Assembly: GCA_023422775.1 (NCBI GenBank)
Contig: JAFAGM010000044.1
Location: 1-64,000, forward strand
Reading direction: 5' to 3'
DNA: 64,000 bases
Source of the DNA: Pseudomonadota bacterium
GTDB taxonomy: Bacteria > Pseudomonadota > Alphaproteobacteria > Rhizobiales > Xanthobacteraceae
Positions 26,981-35,764 of this stretch are shown here, piece by piece; within the stretch, counting starts at the first letter, position 1; each line of letters begins with the position of its first letter. The position numbers were made by a program, and so were the translations under genes. The notes beneath the pieces were generated by a model that had not been told where the DNA came from, searched no databases, and worked only from the letters and a program-made list of their open reading frames with translations.

Positions 26981-28879
26981 ATGACCGTCAGCGTCACATC
27001 TACCGAAGCACAAGAGGGTCATCCTACCTCGGGCTTCTGGGCCCTGACGTTGGGCAGTATCGGCGTTGTGTTCGGCGATATCGGCACCTCGCCGCTATAC
27101 GCGTTTCGCGAGGCCGCCTCGCACGCTGCGGAGGGGCAGCCGGTATCGCGCATCATCGTGCTCGGCGTGCTCTCGCTGATCCTGTGGTCGCTGTTCATCG
27201 TCGTTACCGCCAAATATGTGCTGCTGCTGCTGCGCGCCGACAACAACGGCGAGGGCGGCACGCTTTCGCTGATGGCGCTGGGGCAACGGGCGCTGGGTCG
27301 CCGGAGCTGGCTGTTGCTGGCGCTCGGCGTCGTCGGCGCCTCGATGTTCATCGGCGATTCCATGATCACACCGGCGATTTCGGTGTTGTCGGCGGTCGAA
27401 GGTCTCAAGCTCGTCACGCCGGCGCTCACACCCTATGTCGTTCCGCTGACCATCTTCATTCTCGTCGTGCTGTTCTCGGTGCAGAGCAGCGGCACCGCGC
27501 GCGTCGCCTCGTTGTTCGGCCCGGTCATGGTGGTCTGGTTCGCGACGCTCATGGTGATGGGCCTGGTGCACATCCGCGACGATCCTACCGTGCTGTACGC
27601 GATCAATCCCTATTATGCGCTTCAGTTCATGCTTTCCCACGGCGTCATCGGCCTGGTGACGATGGGCCTGGTGTTCCTGGCCGTGACGGGCGGCGAGGCG
27701 CTCTATGCTGACCTCGGCCATTTCGGACGCAAACCGATCCAGACCGGATGGTTCTATTTCGTGTTGCCGTCGCTGCTGATCAATTACTTTGGTCAGGGCG
27801 CGCTGGTGCTGGCCAATCCGGCGGCGATCGAGAACTCGTTCTATCGGATGGTTCCGGAAATCCTGGTGCTGCCGCTGGTGATGCTGGCCACCGCTGCGAC
27901 GGTGATCGCGAGCCAGGCGGTGATCACCGGCGCCTATTCGCTGATCCGTCAGGCGGTGCAACTCGGCCTGTTGCCTCGTTTCGAGGTTCGCTACACCTCC
28001 GAAACCCACGCGGGGCAGATCTACCTCCCGCGCGTCAACCGGCTGCTGCTGGTCGGGGTCGTGCTGCTGGTGCTGCTGTTCCGTACCTCGAGCGGTCTGG
28101 CTTCGGCCTATGGCATTGCCGTGTCCACGACCATGGTCGTCGACGGCATCATGGGCTTTGTCGTGATCTGGAAATTGTGGAACTGGCGGGCGGCGACTGC
28201 AGCGGCTCTGATCCTGCCCTTCGTCGTCGTCGACATGAGCTTCTTTGCCGCCAACCTGCTGAAGCTGCTCGACGGTGCCTGGGTTCCGCTGCTGTTCGGC
28301 ATTGTGGTGGCGGTGATGATCTGGACCTGGCGGCGTGGCGCGGCGATCCTGGTCGCCAAGACGCGGCGCATCGAGGTGCCGCTGGCGGATCTGGCCAAGA
28401 GTCTCGAAAAGCGCCCGCCCCATATCGTCAAGGGAACGGCGGTATTCCTGACCTCCGATCCGGCCTTCGTACCGACCGCGCTGATGCATAACCTGAAGCA
28501 CAACAAGGTGCTTCACGAGCAGAATGTGATACTGACCATCGAAACCGCCCAGACGCCGCGCGTCGATCCGGCCGAGCGCGTGAAGATGGAAACCATCAGC
28601 GAGAAGTTCTCCACCGTGCGGCTGCGGTTCGGCTTCATGGAATCGCCGAACGTGCCCAAGGCGCTGGTGATTGCACGCAAGTTCGGCTGGCAGTTCGACA
28701 TCATGGCGACGTCGTTCTTCGTGTCGCGGCGCTCGCTCAAGCCCTCGGCACAGTCAGGGATGCCGCTGTGGCAGGATCACCTGTTCATCGCGATGAGCCG
28801 GTCGGCGAACGACGCCACCGATTACTTCCAGATTCCCACCGGGCGGGTGGTGGAAGTGGGAACCCAGGTGACCATTTAA
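26981..28879 (+). CDS. kup: KUP-family potassium uptake protein, first copy
   Basis: A 632-residue K+/H+ symporter with twelve helices and a cytoplasmic C-terminal domain. The opening helix has GSIGVVFGDIGTSPLYAF, the KUP signature, and LLRADNNGEGGTLSLMAL follows. A second, closely related gene lies immediately downstream in the same direction; both end in the same 20-residue stretch (NDATDYFQIPTGRVVEVGTQ and VTI), so they are tandem paralogues. No sensor gene is adjacent. Confidence 0.94.
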   Translation: MTVSVTSTEAQEGHPTSGFWALTLGSIGVVFGDIGTSPLYAFREAASHAAEGQPVSRIIVLGVLSLILWSLFIVVTAKYVLLLLRADNNGEGGTLSLMALGQRALGRRSWLLLALGVVGASMFIGDSMITPAISVLSAVEGLKLVTPALTPYVVPLTIFILVVLFSVQSSGTARVASLFGPVMVVWFATLMVMGLVHIRDDPTVLYAINPYYALQFMLSHGVIGLVTMGLVFLAVTGGEALYADLGHFGRKPIQTGWFYFVLPSLLINYFGQGALVLANPAAIENSFYRMVPEILVLPLVMLATAATVIASQAVITGAYSLIRQAVQLGLLPRFEVRYTSETHAGQIYLPRVNRLLLVGVVLLVLLFRTSSGLASAYGIAVSTTMVVDGIMGFVVIWKLWNWRAATAAALILPFVVVDMSFFAANLLKLLDGAWVPLLFGIVVAVMIWTWRRGAAILVAKTRRIEVPLADLAKSLEKRPPHIVKGTAVFLTSDPAFVPTALMHNLKHNKVLHEQNVILTIETAQTPRVDPAERVKMETISEKFSTVRLRFGFMESPNVPKALVIARKFGWQFDIMATSFFVSRRSLKPSAQSGMPLWQDHLFIAMSRSANDATDYFQIPTGRVVEVGTQVTI

Positions 28880-29061
28880 AATAATCATCTGTGGTAACTA
28901 TTTGATATCAGTATAGAATATTGCGAATCTGTTTCTCGCTATCCATGCGGGCGGCGCATATCAGGAGTCCTGAATTCCGGCTAACCCGATCCTTGGCTCC
29001 GGGAGTATACGGCTGCCCTCCTGCATTGTGCAGTGCGGCAAAGGACCGAGGCCCCGATTCC

Positions 29062-30987
29062 ATGTCAGTCCAGTTTGCGATCACCGCGGCGGAAACGCCG
29101 GCGGGCAACGGTCATGGCGATACGCATTCCACCGCCACCTTCAAAACGCTGATGCTCGGCAGCATCGGCGTCGTCTATGGCGACATCGGCACCAGCCCGC
29201 TCTACGCGCTGCGCGAAGCGGTGGTTGCCGCCAGCAGCGCCGAGGCGGGCGCCACGCCGCAGGCCGTGCTCGGCGTGCTCTCGCTGATCCTGTGGGCGCT
29301 GGTCGTCGTGGTGACACTCAAATACGTCCTCATCCTGCTGCGCGCCGACAACAACGGCGAGGGCGGAACGCTGGCGCTGATGGCGCTGGCACAACGCGCG
29401 GTGAGCAGGGGCGGTGGCGCCATCGTGCTGCTCGGCATCATCTCCGGCGCACTGTTTTACGGCGACGCGGTCATCACGCCGGCGCTTTCGGTGCTGTCGG
29501 CGATCGAGGGCATCAAGCTCGTCACGATCACGTTCGAGCATTACGTCGTGCCGCTGACGGTCATCATTCTGGTGGCGCTGTTCGCCGTGCAATCCCGTGG
29601 CACGGCCCGCGTCGCGGCGTTGTTCGGACCGATCATGTGCGTATGGTTTGCCGTCATCGCGATCGCGGCCGTACGGCAGATCGTCCGGCATCCCCAGGTG
29701 CTGCTGGCGCTCAATCCGTTCCATGCCGTTTCCTTCATGCTTCATCACGGCATGGTCGGCTTCGTGACGCTTGGCGCGGTGTTTCTGGCGGTGACCGGCG
29801 CAGAGGCGCTCTATGCGGACCTCGGCCATTTCGGCAAGCGCCCGATCCGGACCGCGTGGCTCTCCATCGTGCTGCCGTCGCTGGCGGTGAATTACCTGGG
29901 GCAGGGCGCGCTGCTCATGGCCGAACCCGGGGCGATCGAGAACCCGTTCTTCCTGATGTTTCCGGACTGGGCGCTGATCCCGATGGTCGCACTTGCGACA
30001 GTGGCGACCGTGATTGCGAGCCAGGCGGTCATCACCGGCGCCTACTCGCTGACGCGCCAGGCAATTCAGCTCGGGCTGCTGCCGCGATTTGAGATCCGTC
30101 ATACCTCGGAAGCGCATTCCGGTCAGATCTACATTCCCCGCATCAACCTGCTGCTGTTCCTCGCGGTGATATTGCTGGTGGTGCTGTTCCGCTCGTCGAG
30201 TGCGCTGGCCTCCGCCTATGGCATCTCCGTCACCGGAACCATGGTGGTCACGGCGATGATGGGCTTTGTCGTGATCTGGCGGGTCTGGAGGTGGTCGCCA
30301 TTCGCAGCCGCGGCGCTGATCGCGCCGTTCTTGTTGCTCGACCTCACCTTCCTCGCAGCCAACCTCTTGAAGGTGTTCGAAGGCGGCTGGGTACCGCTGG
30401 CGCTCGGCGGCATCGTGATCCTGCTGATGTGCACATGGCGCCGCGGCAGCCGGCTGCTGTTCGAGAAATCGCGCAAGCTGGAATTCCCGCTGGTCGATCT
30501 GGTGTCGATGCTGGAGAAGCGCCCGCCGCAGCGCGTGCCCGGCACCGCAGTATTTTTGACCAGCGATCCCGAATGCGCGCCGACAGCGCTGATGCACAGC
30601 CTGAAGCACTACAAGGTGCTGCACGAGAAGAACGTCATCCTCACCATCGAATCCGCGCCGACGCCGCGGATCGATCCGGCCGAACGGGTCCGGATGGAGC
30701 AACTCGGCGAGACCTTCTCGCGGGTGACGCTGCGCTTTGGATTCATGGAGACGCCCAACGTACCGAAGACATTGGCGATCGCCCGCAGGCTCGGCTGGCA
30801 GTTCGACATCATGGCGACGTCGTTCTTCCTGTCCCGGCGCGCGCTGAAGCCCGCCGCGCATTCGGGCATGCCGCGCTGGCAGGACCTGCTGTTCATCCGC
30901 CTCAGCCGCTCCGCCAATGACGCCACGGATTATTTCCAGATCCCGACCGGGAGGGTGGTGGAAGTGGGGACGCAGGTCACGATCTAA
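29062..30987 (+). CDS. kup: KUP-family potassium uptake protein, second copy
   Basis: A 641-residue paralogue of the preceding gene with the same motifs (GSIGVVYGDIGTSPLYAL, RADNNGEGGTLALMAL). It differs most at the N-terminus, where an extra His-containing stretch of about 20 residues precedes helix 1, and in some C-terminal positions. The ATG at 29062 is used; the frame is open to 28921 but the upstream codons show no KUP homology and cross an AT-rich intergenic patch likely to hold its own promoter. Confidence 0.93.
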   Translation: MSVQFAITAAETPAGNGHGDTHSTATFKTLMLGSIGVVYGDIGTSPLYALREAVVAASSAEAGATPQAVLGVLSLILWALVVVVTLKYVLILLRADNNGEGGTLALMALAQRAVSRGGGAIVLLGIISGALFYGDAVITPALSVLSAIEGIKLVTITFEHYVVPLTVIILVALFAVQSRGTARVAALFGPIMCVWFAVIAIAAVRQIVRHPQVLLALNPFHAVSFMLHHGMVGFVTLGAVFLAVTGAEALYADLGHFGKRPIRTAWLSIVLPSLAVNYLGQGALLMAEPGAIENPFFLMFPDWALIPMVALATVATVIASQAVITGAYSLTRQAIQLGLLPRFEIRHTSEAHSGQIYIPRINLLLFLAVILLVVLFRSSSALASAYGISVTGTMVVTAMMGFVVIWRVWRWSPFAAAALIAPFLLLDLTFLAANLLKVFEGGWVPLALGGIVILLMCTWRRGSRLLFEKSRKLEFPLVDLVSMLEKRPPQRVPGTAVFLTSDPECAPTALMHSLKHYKVLHEKNVILTIESAPTPRIDPAERVRMEQLGETFSRVTLRFGFMETPNVPKTLAIARRLGWQFDIMATSFFLSRRALKPAAHSGMPRWQDLLFIRLSRSANDATDYFQIPTGRVVEVGTQVTI

Positions 30988-31004
30988 AGCGTGATCCGCC
31001 AAAG

Positions 31005-31030
31005 TCGCATCTCCATTGATGGAGGTGCGA
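31005..31030 (+). terminator. Stem-loop after the second kup gene
   Basis: TCGCATCTCCAT pairs with ATGGAGGTGCGA around a 2-nt loop (one G-T pair), 17 bp after the stop. No T-run follows, so termination by this hairpin alone is uncertain. Confidence 0.4.
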
Positions 31031-31125
31031 TATCGCAAAATCGTCGGGAGGTTGGCGGCGGCGTTCTCCACCGCAACCAATCTCGAGCTGTTCGAAGTTG
31101 TTCGACAGAACTGTCAGGAATGTAA

Positions 31126-31461
31126 CTAGCCGCCGGGTGGCTTGTATGCGCCGCGCAGCTGGACTGCCTTGAGCCGGACCTGCGTGATTTCATCCTGCGT
31201 CCACAGACGAGTCAGGTGTGCATTGTGGATGGCGCCGGACGCGACCACGGTGCCGGAAATGGCCGGTGCGGCACTGGGGTCGGGCACATCGAAGATGACG
31301 AGAACGCCGGGGCCGTCGGTAGCGGTGCTGTACATCGAGACCAGTGTGCCGCCGGCGGCTTCGATCAGTTTTTTGGCCGCCTCGTAGCGATTGGTCTTCG
31401 GGTTTTCCAGAATGGCGTTGAGGGCCTTTGGCGTATATTGTCCGGTCATACAAAAATGCAT
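31126..31461 (-). CDS. GYD-domain protein
   Basis: 111 residues from the ATG at 31461, which has AGGAGG at 9 bp. The protein matches the GYD family (named for a Gly-Tyr-Asp motif): YTPKALNAILENP, AAKKLIEAAGGTLVSMY and GPGVLVIFDVPD. The fold resembles dimeric alpha/beta barrel proteins. Function unknown. The in-frame extension to 31596 lacks a ribosome binding site and family similarity. Confidence 0.85.
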   Translation of the reverse strand: MHFCMTGQYTPKALNAILENPKTNRYEAAKKLIEAAGGTLVSMYSTATDGPGVLVIFDVPDPSAAPAISGTVVASGAIHNAHLTRLWTQDEITQVRLKAVQLRGAYKPPGG

Positions 31462-31929
31462 GCTGTCCTCCTGTTGGGGCGTGTTTGATCGATGAGGCGA
31501 GACGCCTCTCTTCCGACTCCGAAAAAAACGAGCCGGCCCAAAACCTGGAGTGAAATTTGTAGAACCCGCCGTGGATAAGACCGCTGATGCTTTCACGGGC
31601 CTTCGGCACTGCCCGCTGGCGGCCTGGCAATCAGCCTACATCGATTGCGTGTCACGCGGAAGAGCGCGTAGCGACAAACTCGTCTCAAGCGCCTTCAAGC
31701 TATCCGTGTCTGAACAAACCAGTCTCTCGATTTTCCTTCGTGCAACCGGCAGGTGCATCTCGTGTCGGTGCGACCTCGCTCAACTGAACATTTGCGAAGC
31801 CGAAAACGCTCAACGCTGGCGCGCAGATTTGTCGGAAGTGACGTTGCAAAAATAAGTCATTGAAGGGTGAACCAGCTCACAGCAGGACCTTCGGCGACAG
31901 GTTCAGTTTGCTGTCCTGGGATAACCACG
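31462..31929. other. 468-bp intergenic region, GYD / opgC-like genes
   Basis: No supported gene; a plus-strand frame (31550-31855) has no recognisable features. A small hairpin GAGGCG-AGA-CGCCTC lies at 31494-31508 in the leader of the GYD gene. The region should carry both divergent promoters. Confidence 0.5.
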
Positions 31930-33093
31930 ATGCACGATCGAACCGCCACCTCCAGGCTAATGATCGGCGAGTTGCCGGAGCTGAAAAGCGACGCCCGCGA
32001 CCTGCGAATAGACGCCTGCCGAGGCATCGCGCTCTGGTGGATTTTTCTCGATCACGTCCCGGACAACATCGGCAGCTGGCTGACGGTGCGGCACTACGGC
32101 TTCAGCGATGCCGCAGAGATATTCATGTTCGTCTCGGGCGTGACCTGCGCACTTGCCTACGGCAAGGCATGGCGTTGCGAGGGTTGGACCGCGGTGATCC
32201 GCCGGACATTGCGGCGAAGCTGGGACATCTATGTCGCATTTCTGCTGCTCACGCTCGCCTGCGCTATCCTGGTTTACCTTTCGGGCGGCCGTCTCGCCGA
32301 CGAGAGCAACACGCGCATCCTGCTGGACGATCCGGGTGCGACGCTCGCGCGAGCGGTGATCCTGCAATATCGCCCGGTCAACACCGACGTATTGTCGATC
32401 TTCGTGCTCCTTCATCTGCTGTTCGCGCCGCTGCTGTGGCTGCTGCTGCGGTTTCCGAATGCGACGCTCGCGGCATCGCTGGGGCTCTACGCGCTGGTGC
32501 AGCTGTTCGGCTGGGCCGTCCCGGGGTGGCCGGGCGGCCACTGGGCCTTCAATCCGCTGGCGTGGCAGTTGCTGGTCGTGCTTGGCGCGTGGTGGATGCT
32601 CGATCAGGAGCGAGTCCGGCCGTGGCTGACGTCTCGCGCGGTGCTGGGACTTGCGGGAGCGTATCTGCTGTTCAGCCTGGTCGTCGCGCTGAGCTGGCGT
32701 ATCGAGCCGCTGGAAGCACTGATGCCACAGGCGCTGACGAAGCTGTACCCGTTGGACAAGGCGAATCTCGATCCGTTGCGGCTGCTGCATTTCATGGCCC
32801 TCGCGGTTCTGGCCGCATGGTTCGTGCCGCGCAATTGGCGAGGGCTGACAACGCCGGTGATGCGCGCCGCGATCTGCTGCGGCCGGAACTCGCTGCCGAT
32901 CTACTGCCTCGGCGTCCTGCTGGCGTTCGCCGGCCATCTGGCGCTGTTCGACGTCTCGGACGGGCTTGCGACGCAGATGGCGGTCAGCTTCGTCGGCGTC
33001 GCGGCGATGATCGCAGCCGCCAGGCTACTGAACCTCGTCGGCATCGAACGTCGGCAGCATGGCTCGCACCGGGCGGCCGTTCCGCGATCGTGA
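31930..33093 (+). CDS. OpgC-domain membrane acyltransferase-like protein
   Basis: 387 residues with about ten helices. The N-terminal DLRIDACRGIALWWIFLDHVP matches OpgC, the protein that adds succinyl groups to osmoregulated periplasmic glucans; the conserved Arg-x-D-x-x-R-G and the downstream FSDAAEIFMFVSGV segment are present. In many alphaproteobacteria this family is found away from the glucan synthase opgGH, as here. The ATG at 31930 is preferred over the upstream 31867 because the helix-1 motif lies near it. Confidence 0.85.
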   Translation: MHDRTATSRLMIGELPELKSDARDLRIDACRGIALWWIFLDHVPDNIGSWLTVRHYGFSDAAEIFMFVSGVTCALAYGKAWRCEGWTAVIRRTLRRSWDIYVAFLLLTLACAILVYLSGGRLADESNTRILLDDPGATLARAVILQYRPVNTDVLSIFVLLHLLFAPLLWLLLRFPNATLAASLGLYALVQLFGWAVPGWPGGHWAFNPLAWQLLVVLGAWWMLDQERVRPWLTSRAVLGLAGAYLLFSLVVALSWRIEPLEALMPQALTKLYPLDKANLDPLRLLHFMALAVLAAWFVPRNWRGLTTPVMRAAICCGRNSLPIYCLGVLLAFAGHLALFDVSDGLATQMAVSFVGVAAMIAAARLLNLVGIERRQHGSHRAAVPRS

Positions 33094-33205
33094 TGTTGTG
33101 CATGGCAGGTCCGACAGTGATCCGTTTCACAAAATTTGCACGTGAAATGAGATAGACGGGCCGTGGGCAGGGCAGCATCGTGATCGTTCGCGTCGGGAGC
33201 AACGG

Positions 33206-33409
33206 GTGGGACGCCAGTTGTCAGCATTGGAAAGGCAGGCCGCCGACGCGCTGCGCCGGGCGAGAAGGTTGCCTGTCGGTTCGGCCCGGAATGACCTGCG
33301 GCAACTCGCCATGGGCCTGCTCTGGCTGCACCGCAACGGCATGGATGCGCTGATGAAGCAGCGCCCATCGTCGCTGATGTCGACCGATGGCGAGAATCCC
33401 GGTCGCTGA
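33206..33409 (+). CDS. Small Arg-rich hypothetical protein
   Basis: 67 residues beginning with GTG: an N-terminal amphipathic helix rich in Ala and Arg (LERQAADALRRARRLP), then NDLRQLAMGLLWLHRNGMDALM. No known domain. Codon bias looks coding and a terminator-like hairpin lies about 100 bp downstream. Its reality is moderately supported; small helical proteins of this kind are frequent in Bradyrhizobium genomes. Confidence 0.5.
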   Translation: MGRQLSALERQAADALRRARRLPVGSARNDLRQLAMGLLWLHRNGMDALMKQRPSSLMSTDGENPGR

Positions 33410-33515
33410 AGCTGCTTGGGCGGATGCGGCGAAGCCGGCGTCATACATTCTTCAAGAACTTCATGCTAAATGGAATCTGATGGTCATGGCCGGATGTACG
33501 CCGTGGCTGTTCGGG

Positions 33516-33540
33516 CCCCGGCTTCCACGCCGGGGTTTTT
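33516..33540 (+). terminator. GC-rich stem-loop followed by T5
   Basis: CCCCGGC (33516-33522) pairs with GCCGGGG (33529-33535) around a 6-nt loop, followed by TTTTTCGTTTTGGG. This is the best rho-independent terminator in the window. It fits the end of the small hypothetical gene or of an unannotated small RNA. Confidence 0.7.
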
Positions 33541-33638
33541 CGTTTTGGGATGGCGACGACTTCGTGGGGCTTCCCGCCACGTGGCGCCCCATGCATTCTA
33601 CGGCCGTCTTGCGACAATATGACTCCGGGCAGGTGACC

Positions 33639-34088
33639 ATGGGCGCCGTTTACCGTGTCGCGTTGCGCGAGGACGCAAGCGGCCTCTACGATATTCGGCG
33701 ACGCGCGATCCTCGAACTTGCACCGCCGGCAATGTCCGTTGCCGAAGCGCAGGCCTGGGCGGTGAAGCTCACGCCGTCCGGAATGGAGCAAAAGCTTCGG
33801 GAACTGGAAGTATGGGTTGCCGAACTGGATGGCCGGCTGGCCGGATGGGGCGCCATTCGCGACGACATGCTGGAGGGCTTGTATGTTGCACCTGAACTTG
33901 CAGGGCAGGGCGTTGGGGCCGGATTGCTCGACATGCTCGAAGGACTTATGCGTGACCGCGCGTTTCCCTGGGTCCGCGCGGAGGCAAGTTCAAACGCCCG
34001 TGCCTTCTACCTTCGCCGCGGCTACGTTGCGACGGGGCCGCAAACTCCCGAAGGCGCGTGGCCCATCGGCAAGGAACTTCCAACCTGA
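33639..34088 (+). CDS. GNAT family N-acetyltransferase
   Basis: 149 residues with the acetyl-CoA loop VAPELAGQGVGAGLLDML, preceded by LEGLY and followed by ARAFYLRRGYVATG, the standard GNAT C-terminus. The start at 33639 (MGAVYRVALRED) is taken from the fold; the frame is open from 33387 but that part crosses a terminator hairpin. Substrate unknown. Confidence 0.8.
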   Translation: MGAVYRVALREDASGLYDIRRRAILELAPPAMSVAEAQAWAVKLTPSGMEQKLRELEVWVAELDGRLAGWGAIRDDMLEGLYVAPELAGQGVGAGLLDMLEGLMRDRAFPWVRAEASSNARAFYLRRGYVATGPQTPEGAWPIGKELPT

Positions 34089-34248
34089 AAACGCCCGTGC
34101 GGGAGAATAAGTTCGTTGGCGGACGGCACAGTTTGTCGGCCCATTAAGCCGTTTGCGGCGCTTGATTTTCGTCGCGCAAGGGGCGACCTTGGCGGCCGCG
34201 CGGCGGGGCTGATCGGAGCCCCCATGGCGCCGTTGTCGGGAGGATAGG

Positions 34249-34578
34249 TTGGTCGACCATCAGGTGCACGATTTAACGCCGGAAGAGGTGTCGAAGGGGA
34301 TGGCGGAAGGCCGCTACCTGCTCGTCGACGTCCGCGAGCCCAATGAGGTTGCCGTGGAGGCCTATCCGGGCGGCGTCGTCGTTTCCCTGCAGAGCTTCGA
34401 TCCGGCCGCCATTCCGGACCCGCAGGGCAAGCAGGTGGTTTTCGCCTGCCGTTCGGGCAAGCGCTCGGTGACGGCCTCGCTGGCTGCTCAGGCGGCGGGC
34501 CTTCCCTACGACAAGCATCTGGCGGGCGGCATCATCGGCTGGAAGGCCGCGGGCTTGCCGACCAGGACCGGCGGCTGA
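34249..34578 (+). CDS. Rhodanese-like sulfurtransferase
   Basis: A 109-residue single rhodanese domain. The active-site loop ACRSGKRS has the catalytic Cys (about 67), and LVDVREPNEV and YDKHLAGGIIGWKAAGLP are canonical. It transfers sulfane sulfur or serves as a thiosulfate/persulfide carrier. The TTG at 34249 is chosen since GGGAGGAT precedes it at ideal spacing; GTG at 34264 lacks one. An aminotransferase starts 8 bp after the stop. Confidence 0.85.
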   Translation: MVDHQVHDLTPEEVSKGMAEGRYLLVDVREPNEVAVEAYPGGVVVSLQSFDPAAIPDPQGKQVVFACRSGKRSVTASLAAQAAGLPYDKHLAGGIIGWKAAGLPTRTGG

Positions 34579-34586
34579 TCCCGATC

Positions 34587-35759
34587 ATGACGTCCATGAA
34601 CAAGGTCTTCGCCGACCTGCCTGTTACCGTCTTCGAGGCGATGTCGCAGGCCGCGCGCGACAACAACGCCATCAATCTCGGCCAGGGCTTTCCCGACGAT
34701 CCCGGTCCGGAGGACATCCGCCGCGCGGCCGCGGACGCGACGGTGAACGGCTACAACCAGTACCCGTCGATGATGGGCATTCCGGAACTGCGCACCGCGA
34801 TCGCGGCGCACTACGGCCGCTGGCACAAGCTCTCGCTCGATCCGATGACCGAAGTGATGGTGACCTCCGGCGGCACCGAGGCGCTGACGTCGTCCATTCT
34901 CGCCGTCGTCGAGCCCGGCGACGAGGTCGTCTGCTTCCAGCCGGTCTATGATAGCTACCTGCCGATCATCCGCCAGGCCGGCGGCATTCCCCGCCTGTTG
35001 CGCCTCGAACCGCCGGACTGGCGGCTGACCGAGGAGATGCTGGCCAGCGTCTTCAACCACAAGACCAAGGCGGTGCTGTTCAACAATCCGCTCAACCCGG
35101 CCGCCGTCGTCTATCCCCGCGAAGACCTCGAACTGCTGGCGCGGTTCTGCCAGCAATACGACACCATCGCGATCTGCGACGAGGTCTGGGAGCACGTCGT
35201 CTTCGACGGCCGCGAGCATATCCCGCTGATCACGATCCCGGGCATGCGCGACCGCACCATCAAGGTCGGCAGCGCCGGCAAGATCTTTTCGCTGACGGGA
35301 TGGAAGATCGGTTTTGTCTGCGCCGCGCCGCCGCTGCTGCGCGTGGCGGCGAAAGTGCATCAGTTTCTCACCTTCACGACCGCGCCCAACCTGCAGGCCG
35401 CCGTGGCCTACGGCCTCAACAAGCCCGCGGAATATTTTTACGACATGCGCAAGGACCTGGCGCGGAGCAGGGACCGCCTGACGAAGGGGCTGGAGAGCAT
35501 CGGCTTTCCCGTCCTGAAGTCGCAGGGGACGTATTTCCTCACCGTCGATCTTTCGCCGCTCGGGCTCAACGAAACCGACGTCGAGTTCTGCAAGCGCATC
35601 GTGACCGACTACAAGGTGGCCGCGATTCCTGTATCCGCCTTCTACGAACAGGATGCGGTGACTTCGGTGGTGCGCTTTTGTTTTTCCAAGAAGGACGAGA
35701 CGCTGGATACCGCGCTGGAGCGGCTCTCGGACGCCGTGCACGGCCGCCGCAAGAGGTAG
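34587..35759 (+). CDS. PLP-dependent class I/II aminotransferase
   Basis: 390 residues of the aspartate aminotransferase fold. The PLP Schiff-base Lys (about 232) lies in SAGKIFSLTGWKIGF, with TSGGTEALTSSI and NNPLNPAAV earlier and the substrate Arg region SVVRFCFSKK near the end. Similarity is to kynurenine/methionine aminotransferase-like proteins (YbdL group); the exact amino acid is not determinable. It is between a rhodanese and a PotF-like receptor gene with very short gaps, so a three-gene operon is likely. Confidence 0.88.
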   Translation: MTSMNKVFADLPVTVFEAMSQAARDNNAINLGQGFPDDPGPEDIRRAAADATVNGYNQYPSMMGIPELRTAIAAHYGRWHKLSLDPMTEVMVTSGGTEALTSSILAVVEPGDEVVCFQPVYDSYLPIIRQAGGIPRLLRLEPPDWRLTEEMLASVFNHKTKAVLFNNPLNPAAVVYPREDLELLARFCQQYDTIAICDEVWEHVVFDGREHIPLITIPGMRDRTIKVGSAGKIFSLTGWKIGFVCAAPPLLRVAAKVHQFLTFTTAPNLQAAVAYGLNKPAEYFYDMRKDLARSRDRLTKGLESIGFPVLKSQGTYFLTVDLSPLGLNETDVEFCKRIVTDYKVAAIPVSAFYEQDAVTSVVRFCFSKKDETLDTALERLSDAVHGRRKR

Positions 35760-35764
35760 AAGCG

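Noticed and set aside
29065..31080. 671-residue minus-strand open frame opposite the second kup gene
   Set aside because: No domain, and the plus strand encodes a complete KUP transporter.
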